DNA from: Citrobacter farmeri
GTDB lineage: Bacteria; Pseudomonadota; Gammaproteobacteria; Enterobacterales; Enterobacteriaceae
Length of the DNA: 64,000 nt
Reading direction: 5' to 3'
NCBI RefSeq assembly: GCF_019048065.1
Contig: NZ_CP077291.1
Location: forward strand, 2,356,001-2,420,000
The notes under the pieces are model-generated. The model was not told the DNA's origin. It saw nothing but the letters and a program-made list of their open reading frames with translations, and made no database searches. Position numbers and translations under genes: made by a program. Shown piece after piece: positions 26,864-37,581 of the stretch; positions within the stretch are counted from its first letter, which is position 1, and the number at the start of each line of letters is the position of its first letter.

Positions 26864-27789
26864 TAGTAAACTGAGCGTCCTAACCGTTGGGTAAGTTGTT
26901 CCAGAACCGCAATACCCGCCAGCGAATTACCGGTCGGATCCAGTTCCGGGCTCCAGACGGCTATCGCCATCTCATGCGGCACTATCGCCACAATTCCCCC
27001 GCCAACGCCCGATTTCGCGGGTAAACCGACACGCCACGCAAATTCCCCCGCGTTCTGATACATCCCGCTGGTCGCCATCAGCGCATTGATCTGCCGCGCC
27101 TGCATCGGTGTCACTACGGGCTCATTGAGATGAAACGCGTTTCCCTGGTTAGCCAGAAAGACAAATGTCTTCGCCAGCTCCACACAGCTCATTTTCAGCG
27201 CACAGTAATGAAAATAGTTTTGCAGGACCGTCGTGACGTCATGGTGAAAATTGCCGAAGGATTTCATCAGCCAGGCGATGGCGGCATTGCGGGCGGAATG
27301 TTCGAACTCCGAACGGGCCACCACCGCATCATAAGCAATATCGGTTACGCCGCTCAGCGCGCGCACAACTTCCAGCATGCGCTGACGCGGTGCGCTGAGT
27401 CGTCCCTGCAACATATCGCAAACGACCAGCGCGCCGGCATTAATAAACGGATTGCGCGGGATGCCATGCTCCATTTCTAGCTGCACCAGCGAATTAAACG
27501 GCGAGCCGGACGGATCTTTTCCCACCCGTTGCCAGATCTCATCTTCTGAATAGTGACGCATCGCCACCACCAGACTGAGCACCTTCGAAATCGACTGAAT
27601 GGAAAAGCGTTCTGTCGCATCCCCGGCATGCCAGAGCTGCCCCTCCACGGTGCAAATCGCAATACCCAGTCGGGAACCCTCAACCGAAGCAAGCGCAGGA
27701 ATATAATCCGCCACCTTGCCCTGACCAATCAGCGGGCGAACCTCTGTCAGAATGGTCTCTAAAATTGAATTGTCCAGGGTGATTGCCAC
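26863..27789 (-). CDS. glsB: glutaminase 2
   Basis: The 308-residue protein matches E. coli GlsB/YneH. It has the serine beta-lactamase-like fold of glutaminases, with the nucleophile in FSIQSISK (Ser66-x-x-Lys69), the [17 protein letters not shown] motif and the C-terminal [11 protein letters not shown] motif. It hydrolyses L-glutamine to glutamate and ammonia in the cytoplasm. It forms a coupled unit with yneG through a one-base overlap. Confidence 0.96.
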   Translation of the reverse strand: MAITLDNSILETILTEVRPLIGQGKVADYIPALASVEGSRLGIAICTVEGQLWHAGDATERFSIQSISKVLSLVVAMRHYSEDEIWQRVGKDPSGSPFNSLVQLEMEHGIPRNPFINAGALVVCDMLQGRLSAPRQRMLEVVRALSGVTDIAYDAVVARSEFEHSARNAAIAWLMKSFGNFHHDVTTVLQNYFHYCALKMSCVELAKTFVFLANQGNAFHLNEPVVTPMQARQINALMATSGMYQNAGEFAWRVGLPAKSGVGGGIVAIVPHEMAIAVWSPELDPTGNSLAGIAVLEQLTQRLGRSVY

Positions 27790-27852
27790 ATCACGCTCCT
27801 TGCCTGCCGGTCTGAAAAGGGCTGCGAGTATAGCAGAGCGGAATACTCCACG

Positions 27853-29442
27853 TCAGGCCGGAAGTCGGAATCTCGCTACGGCGCGGATCAACTGGTGCGA
27901 TTCATTATGTAACTGCTGCGAGGAGGCGGATGCCGTATCCACCAGTTGGCGGGTGTCGCGGGCAACCAGATTCAGCGCCTGCAACTGGCGCGTCATCTGA
28001 TGGATCCGGGTTCCCTGATGCAGCGTCGCAGCTGAGATATCATTCAGCGAGGCACCCAGATTCTCCACCAGTCCGATCACCTGTTGCAGATTATCTTCCA
28101 GGTGTGTCACCGCACTCGACCCCTCTTCTATTCCCTCCAGTGAATGATGGATCAGCGTCTGAATGTCCTGCGTGGACTGGCTGCTCTTACGCGCCAGCAG
28201 CCCCACTTCTTTTGCTACCACCGCAAAACCGCGTCCCTGCTCACCGGCATGGGCGGCTTCAATTGCCGCGTTCAGCGCCAGGATGTTGGTCTGGAAGGCG
28301 ACGTTATCAATCAGCGCAATGATCCCGCGCATTTCTGCCGAGCGCGTCACGATCGCCTGCATCGAACGGCTCACGGTATCCATCATTCTGTCGCCGCCAG
28401 CCGCAATAGCCCGGGCAGCTTCTGCTCGCTGATTCGCCAGTTGGGCAAACCCGCTGTTGTCCTCAACGTGCGTTTCCAGCACAGAAATATGGGAGGTGAC
28501 GTTATTCAGCTCCTCGTTCTGTTTCTCGGACTGCTGATACAGGCGCGTATTGTTCTGCGCCAGCTTTTCGATATTCCTGGCCATCGCCGCCGTCGCCACG
28601 CTGACCTGTTGGACTAATTCTCGCAGTCCCTGCTGCATCGAGCCTATACGCGTATGGAGTTGCGACACTTCCCGGTTAGCCCCGGGCACGGCGGGAAGCG
28701 GTTGTGAAAGATCGCCTGCCGCCAGAATGTCGATGTACGCAATCAGCCGACGCAGCGGAGAAATAACCCAGCGCGACATCCCCCACCAGACCGCGACCGC
28801 AATAACCAGCGACACTACCGGGAGTACCAAAAACAGATGCTGGAGATCCAACAGGCGTTCCAGCAACTGCTGCCGTCCGCTTTCCCGCGCCTGTCCGGTA
28901 ACCTTTTGCATTCTGGCATAGTTGTCATTGAAGTCAGCCTGAAATGCCTGAATGGGCACGGCGAAGAACGCGTCAATCGACTGCGTCTGGCTTAATCCTG
29001 TCACTTGTTCCTGGATGCCGCCGCTAAAGCGCTGATAGCTGTCGACCAGCCCTTCATCCGCCTGCGAGCTCATCTGACGCCACGCCTGCCACGCGGTTGT
29101 CGACTGGGTAAGAGCCTGTCGGGCTTCGTCAATCAGCGGTTGCCAGCTTCCTTCAGAGCCCGTGGCGGCGTCCTGCATAAAATAAACCCCCGCCCGGTTG
29201 AGCAGATCGCTGGCCGTCAGTAGCGCTATCCGCGCCTCTTCGACTTTTGTCTGCTGACGCAGCGCCAGCTGGTTACGCTGTTCATTTTCCCGGGCCTGGC
29301 TGACTGAAAAGGACAGCATCAGTGACGAGGTCAGTTGCAGTACGGAAAACAGCGCAATGATGCAAAAAATCCCGGTCAACAGGCCAAACTGCTGGGGTAG
29401 AAAACGTCGCGCCAGGCGACGTAAAGTTTGAGTTAAGTTCAT
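27853..29442 (-). CDS. methyl-accepting chemotaxis protein
   Basis: The protein is 529 residues from ATG 29442 (first residues MNLTQTLRR); the longer frame to 29619 overlaps sad and has no support. Membrane helices at about 20-40 and 205-225 bracket a Tar-like four-helix periplasmic domain. A HAMP domain follows (about 225-280), then a long coiled coil whose tip, [39 protein letters not shown], is the CheA/CheW contact hairpin. No NWETF-type CheR/CheB tether is visible at the C-terminus (FRLPA), so it is a low-abundance-type receptor. It is not in the E. coli K-12 order I remember at this place. The ligand is unknown. Confidence 0.9.
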   Translation of the reverse strand: MNLTQTLRRLARRFLPQQFGLLTGIFCIIALFSVLQLTSSLMLSFSVSQARENEQRNQLALRQQTKVEEARIALLTASDLLNRAGVYFMQDAATGSEGSWQPLIDEARQALTQSTTAWQAWRQMSSQADEGLVDSYQRFSGGIQEQVTGLSQTQSIDAFFAVPIQAFQADFNDNYARMQKVTGQARESGRQQLLERLLDLQHLFLVLPVVSLVIAVAVWWGMSRWVISPLRRLIAYIDILAAGDLSQPLPAVPGANREVSQLHTRIGSMQQGLRELVQQVSVATAAMARNIEKLAQNNTRLYQQSEKQNEELNNVTSHISVLETHVEDNSGFAQLANQRAEAARAIAAGGDRMMDTVSRSMQAIVTRSAEMRGIIALIDNVAFQTNILALNAAIEAAHAGEQGRGFAVVAKEVGLLARKSSQSTQDIQTLIHHSLEGIEEGSSAVTHLEDNLQQVIGLVENLGASLNDISAATLHQGTRIHQMTRQLQALNLVARDTRQLVDTASASSQQLHNESHQLIRAVARFRLPA

Positions 29443-29545
29443 AATATTCTTCAGTATCAACACGTTAATCGCGAGTCTACGAAGCGTAAATGACAAAACT
29501 ATGGCGGAAATGTGACAAGGCGCCCCGCATGCAGAGCGCCAACGG

Positions 29546-30934
29546 TCAGCGTCGGTTCTTCCAGACCGTCTGTACGTTACAGAACTCATGCAGACCAAAG
29601 TGCGAGAGTTCCCGACCAAAACCGCTCTTCTTCACGCCACCAAATACCACCCGGGCATCGCTGGCGCTAAAGCCGTTGATAAACACACCACCGCATTCCA
29701 GCCGTGCGGCCATCGTCTGTGCGCGGGCTTCATCGGCGGTAAAGAGGGTTGCGGACAGACCAAAATCACTACAATTTGCCAGTTCCAGCGCATGTTCGGC
29801 ACTCTTCGCCACGGCGATCGCCGCAACCGGTCCAAAGAGTTCCTCACGGAAGGCGGTCATTTCCGGGGTCACGTTCGTCAGCACGGTGGCAGGATAATAG
29901 TGCCCGCCAGTGGAAGGCTTCGTGCCGCCAAGCAATAGCTGAGCGCCTTCGGCGATCGTGGCCAATACCTGTTGATGCAATTCATCACGCAGATCGGCAC
30001 GTGCCATTGGGCCGAGTTCGGTCTCCTCCGCCAGCGGATCGCCCTGCTTAAGCGCGCCCGCTGCCGCCACAAAGCGCTCGATAAAGCGCGCGGCGATCCC
30101 CTCTTCGAGGATAAAGCGTTTCGCCGCCGCGCAAACCTGTCCGGTATTCTGATAGCGTCCGGCCACTGCCGCCTTCACCGCCAGATCCAGATCGGCATCG
30201 TTAAGCACAATAAACGGATCGGAACCGCCCAGCTCCAGCACACATTTTTTTAGTGCCGCACCGGCCTGAGCGCCAATGGCAGCCCCGGCACGCACGCTGC
30301 CGGTCACCGTAACCGCTGCAATTCGCGGATCCTGAATCAGCGAACTGACGCCCTGGTTATCCGCATTCAGCCAGCCGTAGACGCCTGCGGGGATCGCCGC
30401 GTCGGCAAAGACCTGGCTTATGATTTGTGCGCAGCCGATGACGTTGGGCGCAGGCTTAAGCAGATACCCATTCCCGGCCAGTAAAATCGGCACAGCGCCA
30501 CGCAGTACCTGCCACAAAGGAAAATTCCACGGCATGACCGCCAGAATGGTACCTAAGGGACGATACTCAATCACCGCCTGCTGGTTTTCCACCTGTGTCG
30601 GTTCAGCGGCCAGCATCGCCGGACCATGTTCAGCATACCAGTCACACAGCGCCGCCGATTTGGCTACCTCCGCACGCGCCTGTGTAATGGGTTTGCCCAT
30701 CTCGCGGGTAATGCATTGCGCCATCTCTTCGCCACGCGCACGTAAGGCCTTGCCGATGTCGCGTAATTTCTGCGCCCGGTGTGCCACCGTTGTCTGTTTC
30801 CAGTTGCTGAATCCCGTAGCCGCAAACTGTAGCGCCTGTTCGATCTCCCGAGCCGTTGACCACGGCAGCGCCGAAAGATATTCATTATTGTACGGGTTGA
30901 TGGAAATGGCATGGGTTGCCGATGAAATCGTCAT
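29546..30934 (-). CDS. sad: NAD+-dependent succinate semialdehyde dehydrogenase
   Basis: The 462-residue aldehyde dehydrogenase matches E. coli Sad/YneI. It has the Asn of [12 protein letters not shown]-binding [13 protein letters not shown], catalytic Glu in LELGGSDPF (about 228) and catalytic Cys in [12 protein letters not shown] (about 262). It oxidises succinate semialdehyde to succinate, for example from GABA or putrescine. It is divergent from ptrR, its regulator in E. coli, across 99 bases. Confidence 0.96.
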   Translation of the reverse strand: MTISSATHAISINPYNNEYLSALPWSTAREIEQALQFAATGFSNWKQTTVAHRAQKLRDIGKALRARGEEMAQCITREMGKPITQARAEVAKSAALCDWYAEHGPAMLAAEPTQVENQQAVIEYRPLGTILAVMPWNFPLWQVLRGAVPILLAGNGYLLKPAPNVIGCAQIISQVFADAAIPAGVYGWLNADNQGVSSLIQDPRIAAVTVTGSVRAGAAIGAQAGAALKKCVLELGGSDPFIVLNDADLDLAVKAAVAGRYQNTGQVCAAAKRFILEEGIAARFIERFVAAAGALKQGDPLAEETELGPMARADLRDELHQQVLATIAEGAQLLLGGTKPSTGGHYYPATVLTNVTPEMTAFREELFGPVAAIAVAKSAEHALELANCSDFGLSATLFTADEARAQTMAARLECGGVFINGFSASDARVVFGGVKKSGFGRELSHFGLHEFCNVQTVWKNRR

Positions 30935-31033
30935 ACAGTCTCTCCGTCGTTCTTGATGCCATGATCATGGACGCGTTTACTCTTTCCTTAAAATGAATAA
31001 TATTAACGAAACCGTTCACGAAGAGAGAATGCT

Positions 31034-31894
31034 ATGGATCTGACCCAACTGGAGATGTTTAACGCGGTCGCCGAAACGGGCAGTATCACCCAGGCTGCGG
31101 CGAAGGTGCATCGCGTCCCATCCAATCTCACTACCCGTATTCGCCAACTGGAGGCCGATCTCGGGGTCGATCTGTTTATTCGCGAGAACCAGCGCTTACG
31201 ACTTTCCCCCGCCGGACATAACTTTCTGCGCTACAGTCGGCAGATCCTCGCGCTGGTTGACGAGGCGCGCATGGTCGTCGCTGGCGATGAACCCCAGGGG
31301 CTATTCTCGCTGGGTGCGCTGGAAAGCACGGCAGCCGTGCGCATTCCGGCCACGCTTGCCCGCTACAATCAGCGCTACCCAAAGATCCAATTCTCCCTGG
31401 CGACCGGTCCTTCAGGCACCATGCTGGACGGCGTGCTGGAAGGCCATCTCAATGCCGCGTTTGTTGATGGGCCGATTACCCACCCTGGTCTTGAAGGAAT
31501 GCCGGTGTACCAGGAAGAGATGATGGTGGTTACTCCGCACGGTCATGCGCCGGTGACTCGTGCCAGCGACGTCAACGGCAGTAATATTTACGCCTTTCGC
31601 GCCAACTGTTCTTATCGGCGCCATTTCGAAAGCTGGTTTCATGCCGATCGGGCGATGCCGGGAACGATCCACGAAATGGAGTCCTATCACGGCATGCTGG
31701 CCTGTGTGATTGCCGGTGCGGGTATCGCGCTGATCCCCCGCTCCATGTTGGAAAGTATGCCCGGACATCAGCAGGTTGAAGCCTGGCCGTTGACCGGGAA
31801 CTGGCGCTGGCTGACCACATGGCTGGTCTGGCGACGCGGTGCGATGATGCGCCAACTGCAGGCCTTCATTGAGTTGTTAACAGAACAGAACTGA
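31034..31894 (+). CDS. ptrR: LysR-family regulator PtrR (YneJ)
   Basis: The 286-residue LysR-type protein has an N-terminal winged HTH (residues 1-60, [35 protein letters not shown]) and an effector-binding domain (about 90-286). It matches E. coli YneJ/PtrR, which controls sad and is linked to putrescine use. The C-terminus is several residues shorter than in E. coli. GAGAGAATGCT at 31024-31034 supplies a ribosome site. It is divergent from sad, as expected for a regulator of its neighbour. Confidence 0.93.
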   Translation: MDLTQLEMFNAVAETGSITQAAAKVHRVPSNLTTRIRQLEADLGVDLFIRENQRLRLSPAGHNFLRYSRQILALVDEARMVVAGDEPQGLFSLGALESTAAVRIPATLARYNQRYPKIQFSLATGPSGTMLDGVLEGHLNAAFVDGPITHPGLEGMPVYQEEMMVVTPHGHAPVTRASDVNGSNIYAFRANCSYRRHFESWFHADRAMPGTIHEMESYHGMLACVIAGAGIALIPRSMLESMPGHQQVEAWPLTGNWRWLTTWLVWRRGAMMRQLQAFIELLTEQN

Positions 31895-31987
31895 AAACGA
31901 GATCTGAATCACAAAACGGTTGTCTTTTCATCAGCAAACGTTTTAAGATCACCTTCTCTCCTTTTCGCAACGAACCGATTCATTTTT

Positions 31988-33184
31988 ATGACAACTCAAA
32001 CGGTTTCCCGCAAAGTCGCGTGGTTACGGGTCGTTACGCTGGCTATTGCTGCGTTTATTTTCAATACCACAGAATTTGTCCCTGTAGGCCTGCTTTCCGA
32101 CATCGCACAGAGTTTTAATATGCAGACCGCTCAGGTTGGGATCATGCTGACGATCTACGCCTGGGTTGTCGCGCTGATGTCCCTGCCGTTTATGCTGCTC
32201 ACCAGTCAGGTTGAGCGGCGTAAGCTGCTGATTTACCTGTTTGCACTGTTTATCGCCAGCCATGTGCTCTCTTTCCTGGCGTGGAACTTCACCGTGCTGG
32301 TAATAAGCCGTATCGGGATTGCCTTTGCTCATGCGATCTTCTGGTCGATTACTGCCTCACTGGCGATTCGCCTTGCCCCTGCAGGCAAACGTGCTCAGGC
32401 ATTAAGTTTACTTGCCACCGGTACGGCGCTGGCGATGGTGCTGGGCTTACCGCTCGGGCGCATTGTCGGTCAGTATTTTGGCTGGCGAACCACCTTCTTC
32501 GCCATCGGGATGGGGGCGTTAATCACCCTGATTTGCCTGATCAAGCTGCTACCGAAATTGCCAAGCGAACATTCCGGCTCGCTGAAAAGTCTGCCGCTGT
32601 TGTTCCGTCGTCCGGCACTGATGAGCCTCTATCTGTTGACGGTGGTGGTGGTGACGGCGCATTACACCGCGTACAGCTATATCGAACCGTTTGTGCAGAC
32701 CGTTGCCGGGCTGAGCGCGAATTTCGCCACCGTACTGTTACTGGTGCTGGGCGGTTCGGGCATTATCGGCAGCGTTATTTTTGGTAAGCTCGGCAATCGC
32801 CACGCTTCGGCGCTCATTACTGTTGCCATCGCGCTGCTGTTGGCCTGTCTGGTGCTGCTATTACCTGCTGCTGACAGCGAGCCTCACCTGGCTATCCTGA
32901 GTATCTTCTGGGGGATTGCCATTATGGTGATTGGCCTGGGGATGCAGGTAAAAGTGCTGGCGCTGGCTCCGGACGCCACAGATGTCGCGATGGCGCTGTT
33001 CTCCGGTATTTTCAATATCGGTATTGGCGCGGGTGCGCTGGTGGGGAATCAGGTGAGTCTGCACTGGTCGATGTCAGCGATTGGTTATGTCGGTGCCATT
33101 CCTGCCCTTGCCGCCCTGATCTGGTCGGTGATTATCTTTCGTAAATGGCCGGTCTCGTTAGAAGAGCAGCCACAGCATTCCTGA
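31988..33184 (+). CDS. sotB: sugar efflux transporter SotB
   Basis: The 398-residue MFS protein of the DHA1 group matches E. coli SotB/YdeA ([36 protein letters not shown], with about 12 hydrophobic segments and VERRKLL between helices 2 and 3). It exports arabinose and IPTG-like sugars across the inner membrane. A perfect hairpin terminator lies between it and marC. Confidence 0.95.
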   Translation: MTTQTVSRKVAWLRVVTLAIAAFIFNTTEFVPVGLLSDIAQSFNMQTAQVGIMLTIYAWVVALMSLPFMLLTSQVERRKLLIYLFALFIASHVLSFLAWNFTVLVISRIGIAFAHAIFWSITASLAIRLAPAGKRAQALSLLATGTALAMVLGLPLGRIVGQYFGWRTTFFAIGMGALITLICLIKLLPKLPSEHSGSLKSLPLLFRRPALMSLYLLTVVVVTAHYTAYSYIEPFVQTVAGLSANFATVLLLVLGGSGIIGSVIFGKLGNRHASALITVAIALLLACLVLLLPAADSEPHLAILSIFWGIAIMVIGLGMQVKVLALAPDATDVAMALFSGIFNIGIGAGALVGNQVSLHWSMSAIGYVGAIPALAALIWSVIIFRKWPVSLEEQPQHS

Positions 33185-33189
33185 CAGAC

Positions 33190-33218
33190 AGCCCGGTCAT
33201 CACGACCGGGCTTTTTTT
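33190..33218. terminator. terminator between sotB and marC
   Basis: AGCCCGGTC (33190-33198) pairs with GACCGGGCT (33204-33212), then seven T residues follow on the plus strand. It begins six bases after the sotB stop and ends at the marC stop, so it may serve both convergent genes. Confidence 0.85.
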
Positions 33219-33880
33219 CAGTAGGTTTTAATAATTTCCAGCACGCCGTTAATAATGAACTGTACTCCCATACAGACCAGCAGGAAGCCCATCAGGCGGG
33301 AAATCGCTTCAATACCGCCCTTGCCCACCAGGCGCATGATCGCCCCGGAGCTACGCAAGCATCCCCACAGGATCACCGCCACCAGCGCAAAGATGATCGG
33401 CGGCGCGATGGTAATCACCCAGCCGGGAAAATCAGTTCCGTGACGCACGGTCGAGGCGGAGCTGATAATCATCGCAATGGTTCCCGGCCCTGCTGTGCTC
33501 GGCATCGCCAGCGGCACAAAGGCAATATTGGCGGTCGGCTCGTCTTCAAGTTCTTCTGACTTACTCCGCGCCTCAGGCGACTCATGCGCTTTTTGCTGCG
33601 GAAAGAGCATGCGAAAGCCAATGAAAGCCACAATTAAGCCCCCGGCGATACGCAGGCCCGGAATAGAGATGCCAAAGGTATTCATCACCAGTTGGCCTGC
33701 ATAATAAGCCACCATCATGATGGCGAACACGTAAACCGAAGCCATTAGCGACTGGTGGTTGCGTTCCGCACTGTTCATGTTCCCGGCAAGGCCGAGAAAC
33801 AGTGCGACGGTGGTCAATGGATTCGCCAGAGGGAGAATCACCACCAGCCCCAGTCCTATTGCCTTAAACAAATCCATCAT
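33218..33880 (-). CDS. marC: MarC family integral membrane protein
   Basis: The 220-residue protein has about six hydrophobic helices and matches E. coli MarC ([77 protein letters not shown]). Despite its name it does not contribute to multidrug resistance in E. coli. The start was set at ATG 33880 by comparison with E. coli; an in-frame ATG at 33907 would add nine residues. It is divergent from marRAB. Confidence 0.94.
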   Translation of the reverse strand: MMDLFKAIGLGLVVILPLANPLTTVALFLGLAGNMNSAERNHQSLMASVYVFAIMMVAYYAGQLVMNTFGISIPGLRIAGGLIVAFIGFRMLFPQQKAHESPEARSKSEELEDEPTANIAFVPLAMPSTAGPGTIAMIISSASTVRHGTDFPGWVITIAPPIIFALVAVILWGCLRSSGAIMRLVGKGGIEAISRLMGFLLVCMGVQFIINGVLEIIKTY

Positions 33881-34041
33881 ATTGACTGCCATTCCTGTTT
33901 CACTCATGAGTTAGCGGCAAGTATAAGTGGAAAACCATTAAGTTAGCCATTCTGGCGCTGTAAGGATTCGTTATCGGTTAGAGCTATAACCAGTAATTAT
34001 CGTTAACTAAATAAAGTGTGACGTGAAGCGCGTCTTTTCCC

Positions 34042-34134
34042 TTTTAGCAATTCGTGTGATCGGTAAATCCATTCGTTTGACTTATAGTTGCCTGGGCAAT
34101 ATTATCTGCCGTAACTAAATACTTGCCAGGGCAA
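34042..34134 (+). promoter_or_regulatory. marRAB promoter/operator marO
   Basis: A marbox for MarA/SoxS/Rob lies at about 34042-34061 (GCA...GTG...ATC pattern). It is followed by -35 TTGACT (34077-34082), a 17-base spacer and -10 TATTAT (34100-34105). MarR site I, TTGCCTGGGCAA (34088-34099), lies between the promoter elements. Site II, TTGCCAGGGCAA (34123-34134), lies just before the GTG start of marR. The layout equals that of E. coli, so induction by phenolic compounds and activation by MarA should be retained. Confidence 0.95.
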
Positions 34135-34139
34135 CCATT

Positions 34140-34574
34140 GTGAAAAGCACCAGTGACTTATTCAATGAAATCATCCCACTGGGGCGCTTGATCCACATGG
34201 TCAATCAGAAGAAAGATCGTCTGTTGAACGACTATCTCTCACCGCTGGATATCACCGCAGCACAGTTTAAAGTGCTCTGCTCTATCCGTTGCGCGGGCTG
34301 CATTACCCCGGTTGAACTGAAAAAAGTGCTGTCTGTCGATCTCGGCGCCTTAACGCGCATGCTCAATCGTCTGGTCTGCAAAGGCTGGATCGACAGACTC
34401 CCTAACCCGAATGACAAACGCGGTGTCCTGGTGAAACTCACCGAGCACGGCGCGGCAATTTGCGAGCAATGTCATCAATTAGTAGGACAAGACCTGCACC
34501 AGGAATTAACAAAAAACTTAACGGCAGACGAAGTGGTAACGCTTGAGTATTTACTTAAGAAAGTACTGCCGTAA
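34140..34574 (+). CDS. marR: multiple antibiotic resistance repressor MarR
   Basis: The 144-residue winged-helix repressor is nearly identical to E. coli MarR and, as there, starts with GTG. The recognition region (about residues 55-100, [44 protein letters not shown]) is intact. Cys residues at CSIRCAGC (copper-sensing Cys80 region is conserved as VCKGW) are present. No frameshift or obvious resistance mutation is visible. It is the first gene of marRAB. Confidence 0.97.
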   Translation: MKSTSDLFNEIIPLGRLIHMVNQKKDRLLNDYLSPLDITAAQFKVLCSIRCAGCITPVELKKVLSVDLGALTRMLNRLVCKGWIDRLPNPNDKRGVLVKLTEHGAAICEQCHQLVGQDLHQELTKNLTADEVVTLEYLLKKVLP

Positions 34575-34588
34575 AAACAAGAAGAGGT

Positions 34589-34975
34589 ATGACGATGTCC
34601 AGACGCAATACTGACGCTATCACCATTCATAGCATTTTGGACTGGATCGAAGATAACCTGGAATCGCCGCTCTCACTGGAAAAAGTGTCTGAGCGTTCAG
34701 GTTACTCCAAATGGCACCTGCAACGGATGTTCAAAAAAGAGACCGGCCACTCATTAGGTCAGTACATCCGCAGCCGTAAAATGACCGAAATAGCACAGAA
34801 ATTAAAAGAGAGTAACGAGCCGATTTTATATCTGGCGGAACGTTACGGTTTCGAGTCGCAGCAGACGCTGACCCGGACATTTAAAAACTATTTCGATGTT
34901 CCGCCGCATAAATACCGTATTACCAATATGCGCGGCGAATCGCGGTATTTGCTTCCGCTGAATCATTGTAACTAA
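34589..34975 (+). CDS. marA: AraC-family activator MarA
   Basis: The 128-residue protein is identical to E. coli MarA over most of its length. It has two helix-turn-helix motifs (about residues 31-52, [21 protein letters not shown], and 80-102, [19 protein letters not shown]) and activates the mar/sox/rob regulon, including acrAB and micF. The last residues differ (ending HCN). It begins 14 bases after marR. Confidence 0.97.
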   Translation: MTMSRRNTDAITIHSILDWIEDNLESPLSLEKVSERSGYSKWHLQRMFKKETGHSLGQYIRSRKMTEIAQKLKESNEPILYLAERYGFESQQTLTRTFKNYFDVPPHKYRITNMRGESRYLLPLNHCN

Positions 34976-35008
34976 CCATCGCCTGTAAACGACGTAATCG
35001 AGGAAATC

Positions 35009-35227
35009 ATGAAACTGTTGTCTTCTGCAATGCTGGCCCTGCTGCTTGTTGTCTCAGGTCAGAGCGTTGCGGAACAATCCGAGCAGCCCACCACGACAAA
35101 CAGCCGTGACACGATGATTGTCCCCACTTCTCTGGAACAGTCGCCGTTTGATTTTAACCACATGGGCGCGGGAAGTGATAAGTCCGACGAACTGGGCGTG
35201 CCCTATTACAACCGGCACCGCCTGTGA
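35009..35227 (+). CDS. marB: MarB periplasmic protein
   Basis: The 72-residue protein has a signal peptide (MKLLSSAMLALLLVVSGQSVA, cleavage after about residue 21) and a short hydrophilic mature part. It is the third gene of marRAB in E. coli, where it reduces marA transcription by an unknown path. GAGGAAATC upstream is a good ribosome site. Confidence 0.93.
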   Translation: MKLLSSAMLALLLVVSGQSVAEQSEQPTTTNSRDTMIVPTSLEQSPFDFNHMGAGSDKSDELGVPYYNRHRL

Positions 35228-35236
35228 TTCGTTTTC

Positions 35237-35262
35237 GCCCTGCAAATGCAGGGCTTTTTTTT
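35237..35262. terminator. terminator of marRAB
   Basis: GCCCTGCA (35237-35244) pairs with TGCAGGGC (35247-35254), followed by eight T residues. It begins nine bases after the marB stop and reaches the stop of the convergent eamA. Confidence 0.9.
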
Positions 35263-36160
35263 ACCCTCTCAACGGTGTCGTTTTGCGCCAGCGCAGGCCA
35301 AACACATTGATGTACAAACCCGCCATAATCAGCACCGCGCCAAACAACTGTAGCGCGCTCAGCGTTTCGTCGAGCAGCAGCGCCGCGCTTGCCAGTCCAA
35401 CCACTGGCACCAGCAGAGAGAGCGGCGCGACTCGCCAGGTTTCATAGCGACCAAGCAACGTTCCCCAGATCCCGTAGCCGACAATCGTGGCGACAAAGGC
35501 CAGATAGACCAGCGAAAGGATCGTTGTCAGATCGATAGCGATAAGGCTTTGCACGATTTGCGTCGCGCCGTCGAGAAACAGCGAGGCCGCAAAGAACGGC
35601 AGTATCGGGATCAGCGCGCTCCAGACCACCAGAGACATTACCGGCGGGCACGAGGCATGCCCCATTATTTTTTTATTGAAGATATTACCGCAGGCCCAAC
35701 TGAATGCCGCCGCCAGCGTCAGCATAAAGCCGAGCAGCGCCACATGTTGTCCATTGAGACTGCCTTCAATCAGCACCAGCACGCCAAAAACGGCGAGCGC
35801 AATTCCGGCAATTTGTTTGCCCTGTAAACGTTCGCCAAAGGCAAATGCCCCCAGGACGATGGTAAAGAACGCCTGAGCCTGCAACACTAAAGACGCCAGC
35901 CCTGCTGGCATACCGAATTTGATCGCACAAAACAGGAAAGCGAACTGACCGAAGCTAATTGTCAGGCCGTATCCGAGCAGCAGCGAAAGCGGAATGCGTG
36001 GACGCGCAACAAAAAATATCGCCGGAAATGCCACCAGTAAAAAGCGCAGCCCTGCCAACATCAGCGGCGGCATCGCGTGCAGTCCAACCTTAATGACGAC
36101 AAAATTCAGCCCCCAAACCACCACCACCAGTAATGCCAACAGCCCGTCTTTGCGCGTCAT
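35261..36160 (-). CDS. eamA: cysteine and O-acetylserine exporter EamA
   Basis: The 299-residue drug/metabolite transporter has two tandem five-helix EamA domains (about residues 8-138 and 145-285). It matches E. coli EamA/YdeD (LLALLVVVVWGLNFVVIKVGL at the start). It exports cysteine pathway metabolites. It is convergent with marRAB and divergent from ydeE. Confidence 0.94.
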   Translation of the reverse strand: MTRKDGLLALLVVVVWGLNFVVIKVGLHAMPPLMLAGLRFLLVAFPAIFFVARPRIPLSLLLGYGLTISFGQFAFLFCAIKFGMPAGLASLVLQAQAFFTIVLGAFAFGERLQGKQIAGIALAVFGVLVLIEGSLNGQHVALLGFMLTLAAAFSWACGNIFNKKIMGHASCPPVMSLVVWSALIPILPFFAASLFLDGATQIVQSLIAIDLTTILSLVYLAFVATIVGYGIWGTLLGRYETWRVAPLSLLVPVVGLASAALLLDETLSALQLFGAVLIMAGLYINVFGLRWRKTTPLRG

Positions 36161-36355
36161 ACCACCGCTCCGCGAAGTTTAAATTTTTGTAAACAAGTTA
36201 AAGTAACGGAAATTATTAGCATGCAACAGATCATTAATTCTGGTAGGTAAGACAGGCACAATAGAACAATTTATCCGCTATACATCACAATTTTGCCGTG
36301 CTATTTCTTTACATATCTAAAAAAATCATAACGAATCGCACTGTCGGGCAGATAA

Positions 36356-37543
36356 ATGAACAAGACTCTGAGACGATCCACCCTCGCTTTACTCGCCTCC
36401 TCACTGTTACTGACGATCGGTCGTGGCGCAACGCTGCCCTTCATGACCATTTATCTGAATCGCCAGTACGACCTGAGCGTGGATCTGATCGGCTATGCCA
36501 TGACCATTGCGCTGACTATCGGCGTGGTCTTTAGCCTCGGCTTTGGCATTCTGGCAGACAAATTCGATAAGAAACGTTACATGCTGCTGGCAATTTCCGC
36601 CTTTGCTTTTGGCTTTATTGCCATTCCGCTGGTTCATAGCGTCGTACTGGTGGTGCTGCTTTTCGCTCTGATTAACTGCGCCTACTCGGTGTTTGCCACT
36701 GTACTGAAAGCCTGGTTTGCTGACCATCTTTCACCCGGCGCGAAGGCGAAAATCTTTTCGCTGAACTATACGGTGCTCAATATCGGCTGGACGGTGGGTC
36801 CACCGCTCGGCACGCTGCTGGTGATGCAGAGCATCAACTTGCCTTTCTGGCTTGCTGCAATCTGCTCCGCCTTTCCGCTGGTATTTATCCAGCTGCTGGT
36901 CAAACGCTCTGTTGCCGCTGTCGATGTCGAAAACAGCGTCGCCTGGTCGCCTTCTGTCCTGCTGCATGATAAAGCGCTGCTCTGGTTTACACTGTCGGCG
37001 TTTCTGGCCTCATTTGTGAGCGGTGCATTTGCATCCTGCCTCTCCCAGTACGTCATGGTCGTTGCCGACGGCAACTTCGCCGAGAAAGTCGTCGCGGTGG
37101 TGTTGCCCGTCAACGCTGCGGTAGTCGTGGGCTTACAGTATGCCGTGGGACGCAGGCTAACACCGGGAAACATCCGCCCTCTGATGGCGTTTGGCACGGT
37201 CTGTTTTGTCATTGGCCTCGGCGGGTTCATGGTCTCCGGCAACAGCCTTTTGCTGTGGGGCGTATCCGCTGCGATCTTTACCCTTGGCGAAGTGATCTAC
37301 GCGCCGGGTGAATACATGCTGATCGATAACATCGCCCCGGCGGGCATGAAGGCCAGCTATTTCTCTGCGCAGTCGCTCGGCTGGCTGGGGGCGGCGGTTA
37401 ACCCACTGGCCAGCGGCGTCATCCTGACCTCTTTTCCCGCCTGGACGCTGTTCGTTGTCCTGATGGTGGCGATTATTGCGGCATGGGCGCTGATGATTAA
37501 AGGCATGCGCGCCAGACCCTGGGGCCAGCCGGCGCTGTGCTGA
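36356..37543 (+). CDS. ydeE: MFS transporter YdeE
   Basis: The 395-residue MFS protein matches E. coli YdeE (RRSTLALLASSLLLTIGRGATLPFMTIYL, GILADKFDKKRYMLLA, and the end RARPWGQPALC). E. coli YdeE has been linked to export of dipeptides and arabinose. About 12 membrane segments are visible. In K-12 it lies next to mgtS; here about 9.5 kb of urt and other genes separate the two. Confidence 0.93.
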   Translation: MNKTLRRSTLALLASSLLLTIGRGATLPFMTIYLNRQYDLSVDLIGYAMTIALTIGVVFSLGFGILADKFDKKRYMLLAISAFAFGFIAIPLVHSVVLVVLLFALINCAYSVFATVLKAWFADHLSPGAKAKIFSLNYTVLNIGWTVGPPLGTLLVMQSINLPFWLAAICSAFPLVFIQLLVKRSVAAVDVENSVAWSPSVLLHDKALLWFTLSAFLASFVSGAFASCLSQYVMVVADGNFAEKVVAVVLPVNAAVVVGLQYAVGRRLTPGNIRPLMAFGTVCFVIGLGGFMVSGNSLLLWGVSAAIFTLGEVIYAPGEYMLIDNIAPAGMKASYFSAQSLGWLGAAVNPLASGVILTSFPAWTLFVVLMVAIIAAWALMIKGMRARPWGQPALC

Positions 37544-37552
37544 TCTGATGTC

Positions 37553-37572
37553 GTGCAGGCGCAGGCCTGCAC
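37553..37572. terminator. hairpin between ydeE and urtE
   Basis: GTGCAGGC (37553-37560) pairs perfectly with GCCTGCAC (37565-37572) between convergent ydeE and urtE. The T tract after it is weak (ATTTGTC), so termination on either strand is only likely. Confidence 0.55.
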
Positions 37573-37581
37573 ATTTGTCAG

